This document shows, piece by piece, positions 7,375 through 13,341 of a stretch of DNA of 14,845 bases. Where the stretch lies: contig CAVKRN010000060.1 in the NCBI GenBank assembly GCA_963658695.1, positions 1 through 14,845 on the forward strand, read 5' to 3'. The translations under genes and the position numbers were made by a program. The stretch comes from CAG-791 sp963658695 (GTDB lineage Bacteria > Bacillota > Clostridia > Lachnospirales > Lachnospiraceae). Below the pieces are notes generated by a model that had not been told where the DNA came from, did not search any database, and was given only the letters and a program-made list of their open reading frames with translations. Positions within the stretch are counted from its first letter, which is position 1. Each line of letters begins with the position of its first letter.

Positions 7375-8583
7375 ATGGTACAGGAACTGGATGAAGCACA
7401 GAAGAAAGCGGAGGTCCTGATTGAGGCGCTTCCTTATATTCAAAGATTCAACCGCAAGATCATTGTGGTAAAATACGGCGGCTCTGCCATGAGCGATGAG
7501 ACGCTGCAGCGCAATGTCATTCAGGATGTGACGCTGCTCAAGCTCGTTGGCTTTAAGCCCATCATTGTCCACGGCGGCGGCAAGGCCATTTCTTCCTGGG
7601 TAAAGAAAACCGGCAAGGAAGCACAGTTCATCAACGGCCTCCGGGTGACAGACGCAGAGACCATGGAAATTGCAGNNNNNNNNNNAGATATGGAAGAAAA
7701 AAACATGGATAAGATACTGGAAAAGGCAGAGGTGCTGATTGAGGCACTGCCATATATACAGAGATTCAACCGCAAGATTATCGTTGTAAAATACGGCGGT
7801 TCTGCAATGGTTGACGAGACCTTAAAGAAGCAGGTTATCCAGGATGTCACACTTTTAAAGCTGGTAGGCTTTAAGCCTATTATCGTACATGGTGGCGGTA
7901 AGGAAATCAGCAAGTGGGTTGAAAAGACAGGTATGACTCCTGAGTTTATCAACGGACTGCGCAAGACCGATGAGCCTACCATGGAAATTGCAGAGATGGT
8001 GCTGGGACGAGTCTCCAAGAATCTGGTGACCATGGTGGAAGAGCTGGGCGTCAAGGCAGTCGGCATTTCCGGCAAGGATTCCGCCATGCTGCGGGTGAAA
8101 AAGCGTCTTTCCGGCGGCCAGGACATCGGGTACGTCGGCGAGGTGACGGATGTGGATCCGAAGATTCTCTTTGACATGCTGGACAACGACTATCTGCCGA
8201 TTGTCGCGCCGATTGGTCTGGATGAGAACTACGAAACCTATAATATCAACGCAGACGAGGCAGCCTGCGCCATTGCCAAGGCAGTGGGCGCGGACAAGCT
8301 GGTGTATCTGACGGATGTGGAAGGGCTGTACCGTGATTTTGCGGACAAGTCGTCCTTTATCTCCAGAATCAGCGTGAGCAGCGCAGAGAAGCTGATCGCC
8401 GACGGCATCATTGGCGGCGGAATGCTGCCCAAGCTTTCCAACTGCACCGACGCGGTGCGGGGCGGCGTAAAGCGCGTTCATATCCTGGACGGAAGAGTAC
8501 CACACAGCATTCTTCTGGAGATCTTCACCAACAAGGGAAACGGAACCATGTTCTACGAGGACGGGGACCGGCTGGACGCATAA
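7375..8583 (+). CDS. argB: Acetylglutamate kinase, chimeric assembly
   Basis: ArgB phosphorylates N-acetylglutamate, the second step of ornithine synthesis. The frame stays open for 402 codons but contains two N-termini. Codons 1-100 are a normal ArgB start (KYGGSAM, VHGGGK). Ten Ns follow at 7676-7685, then a second complete ArgB begins at ATG 7690 or 7705 and runs to the stop at 8583. Removing 7676-7993 leaves an intact 296-residue ArgB, a normal family length, so I take that as the native gene. The N-terminal helix EALPYIQRFNRK is of the type found in arginine-inhibited hexameric enzymes, which would fit the ArgJ cycle. The ribosome site AAGGAG (7357-7362) is about 12 nt from the ATG. Confidence 0.85.
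   Translation: MVQELDEAQKKAEVLIEALPYIQRFNRKIIVVKYGGSAMSDETLQRNVIQDVTLLKLVGFKPIIVHGGGKAISSWVKKTGKEAQFINGLRVTDAETMEIAXXXXDMEEKNMDKILEKAEVLIEALPYIQRFNRKIIVVKYGGSAMVDETLKKQVIQDVTLLKLVGFKPIIVHGGGKEISKWVEKTGMTPEFINGLRKTDEPTMEIAEMVLGRVSKNLVTMVEELGVKAVGISGKDSAMLRVKKRLSGGQDIGYVGEVTDVDPKILFDMLDNDYLPIVAPIGLDENYETYNINADEAACAIAKAVGADKLVYLTDVEGLYRDFADKSSFISRISVSSAEKLIADGIIGGGMLPKLSNCTDAVRGGVKRVHILDGRVPHSILLEIFTNKGNGTMFYEDGDRLDA
7676..7685. other. Assembly gap of ten Ns
   Basis: Ten unknown bases lie inside argB. They begin directly after the 16-mer ACCATGGAAATTGCAG (7660-7675), which occurs again at 7978-7993. Ten Ns is a common placeholder for a gap of unknown size, so the true distance is not known. Confidence 0.99.
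7686..7993 (+). repeat. Second, divergent copy of the argB 5' end
   Basis: This segment repeats the first 100 codons of ArgB. Over 89 aligned residues (native Ala12-Ala100) I count 75 identities, but the DNA differs much more. It prefers TTA, GTA, CCT, GGT and ACA codons where the first copy uses CTC, GTC, CCC, GGC and ACG, and it is poorer in GC than the rest of the operon. It ends in the shared 16-mer, after which native-style sequence resumes. It looks like the same gene from a different, lower-GC relative. Confidence 0.85.
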
Positions 8584-8647
8584 AATGGCGCAGGAGCAAA
8601 AGAAAGCTGCGTAGCAGCGGTTTTGCCAATGAGGAAAAGAGGAAGAC

Positions 8648-9850
8648 ATGGATCATATGCAGGCGCTCATTGAAGAAGCGGAAAAGGACCTTCTTCATAC
8701 ATATAACCGGTATCAGATTGTATTGGATCACGGAGAGGGTGTGTATCTCTATGACGTGAACGGCAAGAAGTATCTGGATTTTGTGGCAGGCATCGCGGTG
8801 TTCGCGCTGGGTTACGGCAATCAGGAATACAACAATGCCCTAAAGGTACAAATTGATAAGATTCTCCACACCTCCAACTATTATTACAACGAGCCGGCCA
8901 TTCAGGCGGCAAAGGCGCTGAAAGCTGCCTCCGGAATGGACCGGGTTTTCTTCACCAACAGCGGAGCAGAGTCGATTGAAGGCGCGTTAAAGGCGGCCGT
9001 GAAGCATGCCTATTTGAAAAAAGGCGGCCAGCACCAGGAAATCATTGCCATGGAGCATTCCTTTCACGGGAGAACCTATGGCGCACTGTCGGTGACCGGG
9101 AACCCGCATTACCGCGAAGCCTTTGGCGAAATGCCCTGCCATGTGAAATTTGCAAAATACAACAATCTGGAGTCGGTGAAGGAACAGATTGGACCGAATA
9201 CTGCCGGCATTATTCTGGAAACCGTACAGGGAGAGGGCGGACTGGTTCCTGCCACAAAGGAGTTTCTGGAGGGGGTTCGGAAGCTTTGCGATGAAAACGG
9301 CATCCTGATGATTCTGGATGAAGTGCAGTGCGGAATGGGACGAACCGGCTCCATGTTCGCCTTCCAGAAATTCGGCATAAAGCCGGACATCATGACCACG
9401 GCAAAGGCGCTTGGATGCGGCGTGCCGGTAGGTGCCTTCCTTATGACTGAGGAGGTGGCGGCGTCAAGCCTTGCGGCAGGCGATCACGGCACCACCTATG
9501 GCGGCAATCCGTTTGCAACGGCAGCCGTGTGCAAGGTCCTTGAACTCTATGACAAAGAAAATATAATAGACCATGTGAACGATACGGCACCGTACCTGGA
9601 GAAGGCACTGGATGCATTGAAGGACAAGTATCCCTGCATTCTGGAGCGCAGGGGGAGCGGCTTGATGCAGGGCCTGGTTTTTGACCGTCCGGTAGCGCCT
9701 GTAATTGCCGGTGCCATGGAGCAGGGGCTGATCCTGATCAATGCCGGCAGCAATATCCTCCGCTTTGTGCCGCCGCTCGTTATTACGAAAGACAATATTG
9801 ACGAAATGATCCGCATTCTGGAGCCGGTGATTGCGAAAATCTGCGGCTGA
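8648..9850 (+). CDS. argD: Acetylornithine aminotransferase
   Basis: Encodes 400 residues of a class III PLP aminotransferase. It converts N-acetylglutamate semialdehyde to N-acetylornithine with glutamate as amino donor. Visible landmarks are the phosphate-binding FTNSGAES at 102-109, SFHGRTYGALSVTG at 138-151, ETVQGEGG at 191-198, LDEVQCGMGRTG at 223-234, and TTAKALGCG with Lys253 as the PLP Schiff-base lysine. The arginine cluster context favours ArgD over ornithine or GABA aminotransferases. It starts 64 bp after argB with AGAGGAAG just upstream, and is the last arg gene of this run. Some ArgD enzymes also act in lysine synthesis; that cannot be judged here. Confidence 0.95.
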   Translation: MDHMQALIEEAEKDLLHTYNRYQIVLDHGEGVYLYDVNGKKYLDFVAGIAVFALGYGNQEYNNALKVQIDKILHTSNYYYNEPAIQAAKALKAASGMDRVFFTNSGAESIEGALKAAVKHAYLKKGGQHQEIIAMEHSFHGRTYGALSVTGNPHYREAFGEMPCHVKFAKYNNLESVKEQIGPNTAGIILETVQGEGGLVPATKEFLEGVRKLCDENGILMILDEVQCGMGRTGSMFAFQKFGIKPDIMTTAKALGCGVPVGAFLMTEEVAASSLAAGDHGTTYGGNPFATAAVCKVLELYDKENIIDHVNDTAPYLEKALDALKDKYPCILERRGSGLMQGLVFDRPVAPVIAGAMEQGLILINAGSNILRFVPPLVITKDNIDEMIRILEPVIAKICG

Positions 9851-9879
9851 TCGAAAGGCGCGTCAGAGAGGTTATACGC

Positions 9880-11247
9880 TTGAACGTAAAAGGCAGATTT
9901 TTATCAATCCTGGTTGTTCTTGCCATTGCGGCAGGATTGATTTATGTAGCAGCAAGAGGAGATGAGAACGCGGGCAGCAGCTCAGAGTCCCTGTTTTCCA
10001 GAAAGCAAACCATCAATCTTTGGTACACCGATGATGCGGTGACGGACTTTTTAAACAGCGCCTGCGTGGCATACACCGACAGCCAAAGCGAGTACCGGGT
10101 AGAGCCGACCCTCATTGATGACACGGATTATATGCAGAAAATCTATGATGCATCTGTGGAGGGAGAAGATTATCCGGATCTGTTCCTGGCCGGCAATGAC
10201 CTTCTGGAGCGGCTGTGGCTGACAGGACTTGCTGCACAAATCCAGGACACCGAGCACTTTAGTGACAATCACACGTTCTGTGAGTCGGCCATTGATGCGG
10301 TGACCTATCAGGATAAGGTGATTGCGTATCCCATGAGCTTTGAGGCGGCAGCCTTTCTGTACAATACGGACTATCTGCAGTCCATGGCTTCCAATGCCGG
10401 GAAGACGCTGGAGGATACCGTTCCCTCGACCATGGTGGATGTCATTACACTGGCCAACAGCTACGACGCACCGGAAAACGTGTCGGCCGTGCTCAAGTGG
10501 GATGTCAGCGATATTTTTTACAATTACTGCTTTCTGGGCAGCTATATGGACATCGGCGGTCAGTACGGGGATGACACGAGCCAGCTGCACGTATACAATC
10601 AGCAGCTCATTTCCTGCTTGCAGGTGTACCAGCAGCTGAATCAGTTCTTCTCCATTGACACTGCGTCGGATGATTATTCCAGTGTGATTCAGGATTTTGC
10701 GGCGGGGAAGATTGTCTTTACTCTGGCAACATCCGACAGCGTGAAGAAGATTGCACAGTACGCAAAAGACAATGGAACGACCATCAACTACGGCGTGACG
10801 AGAATTCCGGATCTGACAAGTGACTTAAAATCCAAGACGCTTTCCATTACGAATTGTCTGGTGATCAACGGGTATTCCTCCCAACAGGAGGAGGCCAACG
10901 CATTTGCACAATACCTTCTCTATGAGGGCATGGATACATTCTTTGATCAGACCGGCAAAGCGCCGGCGCTGGCCGGATACAGCTACAGCGATGAACACAT
11001 GAACGGCTTCTATGATGCTTACACCGATTCTGCGCCCATCACCAAGCTCCGGTCGGCCTCCAATTTCTGGATGCTGCTGGAGAATACCTTCTCCAAGGTC
11101 TGGGACGGAGAGGATCCCAATGAGCAGCTGCGCCAGCTGTGTCAGCAGCTCTTGATTCAGATGACCGGACAGGAGGATGTGAATGTGTCGAAGATCGCGG
11201 ATCCGGCAGCAGTGGATATTCAGAGCCAGCTGACGGGGATGGAATAG
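9880..11247 (+). CDS. Family 1 extracellular solute-binding protein
   Basis: Encodes 455 residues from a TTG start at 9880, with GAGAGG at 9867-9872 as ribosome site. No nearby ATG fits the hydrophobic N-terminus as well. Residues about 7-24 form one hydrophobic helix preceded by Lys/Arg. No cysteine follows, so it is not a standard lipoprotein and is either secreted or held by an uncleaved anchor. The mature part resembles the sugar-type binding proteins of ABC importers: NLWYTDDAVTDFLNSACVAY near 46, YPDLFLAGNDLLERL, YPMSFEAAAFLYNTDYL, and FAAGKIVFTLATSDS. No permease or ATPase gene is beside it, so the ligand is unknown. It starts 29 bp after argD and may be read from the same transcript. 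Confidence 0.82.
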   Translation: MNVKGRFLSILVVLAIAAGLIYVAARGDENAGSSSESLFSRKQTINLWYTDDAVTDFLNSACVAYTDSQSEYRVEPTLIDDTDYMQKIYDASVEGEDYPDLFLAGNDLLERLWLTGLAAQIQDTEHFSDNHTFCESAIDAVTYQDKVIAYPMSFEAAAFLYNTDYLQSMASNAGKTLEDTVPSTMVDVITLANSYDAPENVSAVLKWDVSDIFYNYCFLGSYMDIGGQYGDDTSQLHVYNQQLISCLQVYQQLNQFFSIDTASDDYSSVIQDFAAGKIVFTLATSDSVKKIAQYAKDNGTTINYGVTRIPDLTSDLKSKTLSITNCLVINGYSSQQEEANAFAQYLLYEGMDTFFDQTGKAPALAGYSYSDEHMNGFYDAYTDSAPITKLRSASNFWMLLENTFSKVWDGEDPNEQLRQLCQQLLIQMTGQEDVNVSKIADPAAVDIQSQLTGME

Positions 11248-11254
11248 TACACTC

Positions 11255-11276
11255 GCATGTGCCCGATGGCACATGC
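11255..11276 (+). terminator. Hairpin after the solute-binding gene
   Basis: A perfect 9-bp stem GCATGTGCC / GGCACATGC with loop CGAT lies 8 bp after the stop codon at 11247. It is followed by TCCTGTTT rather than a solid T-run, so it may be a weak terminator or an mRNA 3'-end stabiliser. Confidence 0.45.
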
Positions 11277-11362
11277 TCCTGTTTAGAGTGAGACGCCAGA
11301 GACGTCTCACTCTCGCGTCGGAGAATTCGCCTGCGCGAAATTCTCCTCGCGGCACTCGCCGC
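11261..11362. repeat. 102-bp tandem repeat, unit 1
   Basis: First of two adjacent 102-bp units; by hand, 88 of 102 positions match the second. It holds hairpin A (11285-11313, 11-bp stem AGAGTGAGACG / CGTCTCACTCT) and hairpin B (11320-11346, GGAGAATT / AATTCTCC continuing with one bulge). It could be a copy of a dispersed intergenic element. Confidence 0.85.
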
Positions 11363-11464
11363 GCCTGATGGCATTTACTCCTGCTTAGAGTGAGACGCCA
11401 GAGGCGTCTCACTCTCGCGTCGGAGAAACCGCATGCGCGAAATTCTCCTCGCGGCGCTTGTGCC
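11363..11464. repeat. 102-bp tandem repeat, unit 2
   Basis: Second unit, same length and order. Hairpin A is stronger here: a 13-bp stem AGAGTGAGACGCC / GGCGTCTCACTCT at 11387-11415 with a 3-nt AGA loop, because A in unit 1 (11302) is G here (11404). Hairpin B is weakened, with GGAGAA / TTCTCC remaining. The match to unit 1 fades in the last ten bases. Confidence 0.85.
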
Positions 11465-11471
11465 AGCCTAA

Positions 11472-11713
11472 GGGACTTGCGGTGAGAGATGGAATGGTGC
11501 GATTTTGTGACGAGCAGACGGATTCTCATGAATGAAACAGATTCACCGGCCCGACCGAGCGCAATTGTTTGAGTCCAAGAAGTGAGACTTTCGAAGGAAG
11601 TCGCACTTCTTGGACGAGTTTATTGCACGAATCGGGCGTTTGGTGAATCTGGAACATTCATAGAGAATCCCTGCGAGGAAGACATGAGCACCATCCACTC
11701 TCACCGCAGTCCC
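11472..11713. repeat. 242-bp imperfect palindrome
   Basis: The two halves are reverse complements over nearly their full length. Paired blocks, outer to inner, are GGGAC 11472-11476 with 11709-11713; TGCGGTGAGAG 11478-11488 with 11698-11708; GGATTCTC 11520-11527 with 11663-11670; TGAATG 11529-11534 with 11655-11660; CAGATTCACC 11538-11547 with 11642-11651; and GTCCAAGAAGTG 11573-11584 with 11604-11615. GACTT/AAGTC then closes a 7-nt loop at 11591-11597. Short mismatched tracts lie between the blocks. It could fold as one long hairpin in RNA, or be two inverted diverged copies of one element. No protein was recognised in it. Confidence 0.85.
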
Positions 11714-11749
11714 GTACGTGGCGACGATGACCATGACGTCTACAAAATT

Positions 11750-11779
11750 TCCCCTGCAGAGAATTCTGCGGGGGATTTT
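11750..11779 (+). terminator. Intrinsic terminator upstream of comEA
   Basis: The stem TCCCCTGCAG (11750-11759) pairs with CTGCGGGGGA (11766-11775), with one T-G pair and loop AGAATT. TTTT then CTGTGTT follows. An A-run upstream (11744-11747) could make it work weakly in reverse. It would end transcripts coming through the repeats and palindrome. Confidence 0.72.
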
Positions 11780-11782
11780 CTG

Positions 11783-11791
11783 TGTTACAAT
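11783..11791 (+). promoter_or_regulatory. Candidate comEA promoter, extended -10
   Basis: TGTTACAAT is an extended -10 (TGn plus TACAAT at 11786-11791). It lies directly after the terminator and 45 bp before the comEA start. I see no clear -35. Its placement suggests a separate transcript for comEA and the two-component genes. Confidence 0.45.
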
Positions 11792-11836
11792 GCAAGATAC
11801 ATGACGGGGCCCCTGACGCAGGCAGGGAGGTCATGC

Positions 11837-12628
11837 ATGTTTGAGAAAATACACAGAAATGTGGCGAACAAACGCCTTGGAAGGGCAGTGGTTCTGGCAC
11901 TGCTGGTTGCTGCAGTGAATGTGGCAATGCCGGCATGCGGCAAAGGCGAGGAACTTACATTAACCGGTACGGTTTCGGAGAGTGGGCAGGAGACGGAGGA
12001 ACATGTTTTTGCACAGGAGACAGGGACTGCAGCTTCGATGACAGCTACAGATTCGGACATGTCTGCAGCTTCGGAAACGGTAGATCCGGCCGATGGGACC
12101 GGAAAGACGCAGGAACAGGAACATGCTGCGGCAGAAACGGATGATTCAGAACCGGCTTCTAATGTGGTGGTGTACCTGTGCGGCGCGGTAGAACATGCCG
12201 GTGTATATGAACTGCCTGAAGGATCGCGAGTCGTGGACGCGATTCGCATGGCGGGCGGTCTTACGCTGATGGCAGATGAGACCTGCGTCAATCAGGCAAG
12301 AATTCTTGCGGATGGCGAGCAGATCTATATCTGGACCATGGAGGAACGAAACGCCTACAGGCGAGGCGAGAATGTTACTGCGCCGGAGACATCGGCAGGC
12401 GCGTCTTCTGCGCAGGCGGCCGGCGATGCGGAATCCGGACTGGTGAATCTGAACACCGCCAGCCAGGAGGAGCTCACAACGCTCCCGGGCATCGGAGTTG
12501 CCAAGGCGGCAGCGATTATTGCCTATCGGCAGGAACATGGCGGATTTTCTGCCAGAGAAGAGCTAAAGAACGTATCCGGGATCGGAGATGCTATCTACGA
12601 GAAGCTCAAGGACCGGATTGAAACATAA
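11837..12628 (+). CDS. comEA: ComEA-like SLBB and helix-hairpin-helix protein
   Basis: Encodes 263 residues from the ATG at 11837, after GCAGGGAGG (11822-11830). The same frame is open from a GTG at 11582, but that part crosses the palindrome, terminator and promoter and looks non-coding. Residues 16-33 are hydrophobic and end in MPAC, so Cys34 is a plausible lipid-modified cysteine. Residues about 40-108 are a low-complexity Ala/Glu/Thr/Ser linker. Residues 109-166 are an SLBB domain (VVVYLCGAVEHAGVYELPEG). Residues 202-262 are a double helix-hairpin-helix (LNTASQEELTTLPGIGVAKA, then VSGIGDAIYEKLKDRI). ComEA binds incoming DNA during transformation. No comEC or comEB is adjacent, so a competence role is inference. 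Confidence 0.87.
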   Translation: MFEKIHRNVANKRLGRAVVLALLVAAVNVAMPACGKGEELTLTGTVSESGQETEEHVFAQETGTAASMTATDSDMSAASETVDPADGTGKTQEQEHAAAETDDSEPASNVVVYLCGAVEHAGVYELPEGSRVVDAIRMAGGLTLMADETCVNQARILADGEQIYIWTMEERNAYRRGENVTAPETSAGASSAQAAGDAESGLVNLNTASQEELTTLPGIGVAKAAAIIAYRQEHGGFSAREELKNVSGIGDAIYEKLKDRIET

Positions 12629-12639
12629 AGGAGAAAATC

Positions 12640-13341
12640 ATGGCGGCAAAGATTCTGGTTGTCGATGATGAAAAGCTGATCGTCAAGGGAATACTGATCA
12701 GTCTGGCACAGGACGGATATGAGACGGATGCTGCCTATGACGGCAATGAGGCGCTGGAGAAAATCCGGAACGAGAGCTACGATCTGGTGATTCTGGATCT
12801 GATGCTGCCGGGAATGAGCGGAACACAGGTGTGCTGCTCGGTTCGCGAGTTCTCTAACGTTCCGATCATTATGCTGACTGCCAAAAGCGAGGATATGGAT
12901 AAGATTCTGGGGCTGGAATACGGCGCAGATGATTATATGACCAAGCCCTTTAATGTCCTGGAACTGAAGGCCAGAGTCAAGGCCATTCTGCGCAGAACCC
13001 GGGAAGGACTGGCGCCGGCAAAGGCAAGAGGAATCCTTGAAAGCGGAGACATCCGCATGGACCGGGACAACCGGCGGGTACAGATCGCCGGCCGGGAGAT
13101 TTCCCTGACCGGAAAGGAGTTTGAACTTCTGGAGCTTCTGGTTTCGCACCCCGGGAGGGTTTATGCAAGGGCATCCCTTCTGCAGTTGGTCTGGGGAAGA
13201 GACTATCCGGGAGATGAGCGCACCGTGGACGTGCATATCCGGCGCCTTCGGGAGAAGATTGAACAGACACCGTCGGAGCCTGTCTACGTGCAGACGAAGT
13301 GGGGCGTTGGCTACTACTATCAGGAGAAAAAAGACAAGTAA
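12640..13341 (+). CDS. OmpR-family response regulator
   Basis: Encodes 233 residues, standard for the family. The receiver domain (about 4-117) has the acidic pair Asp9/Asp10, phospho-acceptor Asp53 in ILDLMLPGMSG, Thr80 and Lys102 (YMTKPF). The winged-helix DNA-binding domain (about 135-228) includes SLTGKEFELLELLVSHPGRV, DERTVDVHIRRLREKI and the C-terminal KWGVGYYY wing. It acts as a transcription factor controlled by the kinase that follows. The ATG follows AAAGGAG (12627-12633), 11 bp after the comEA stop, and the kinase ATG directly follows its stop, so the three genes are probably one operon. The target genes and the signal cannot be told from the sequence. Confidence 0.95.
   Translation: MAAKILVVDDEKLIVKGILISLAQDGYETDAAYDGNEALEKIRNESYDLVILDLMLPGMSGTQVCCSVREFSNVPIIMLTAKSEDMDKILGLEYGADDYMTKPFNVLELKARVKAILRRTREGLAPAKARGILESGDIRMDRDNRRVQIAGREISLTGKEFELLELLVSHPGRVYARASLLQLVWGRDYPGDERTVDVHIRRLREKIEQTPSEPVYVQTKWGVGYYYQEKKDK

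Noticed and set aside
8606..8618. GCTGC-gta-GCAGC hairpin between argB and argD, followed by GGTTTT
   Set aside because: The stem is only 5 bp and the T-run is short. It lies inside the arg cluster, where termination is unlikely.
10825..11529. A 234-codon minus-strand frame with two 34-residue repeats
   Set aside because: It overlaps the end of the solute-binding gene, has no ribosome site or family match, and its repeats are simply the 102-bp DNA repeats read in frame.
11255..11713. CRISPR array
   Set aside because: There are only two long tandem repeats with no spacers and no cas genes.
11582..11836. N-terminal extension of the ComEA-like protein from a GTG
   Set aside because: The extension crosses half of the palindrome, an intrinsic terminator and a -10 element, and has no ribosome site. 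The ATG at 11837 gives a proper signal peptide.
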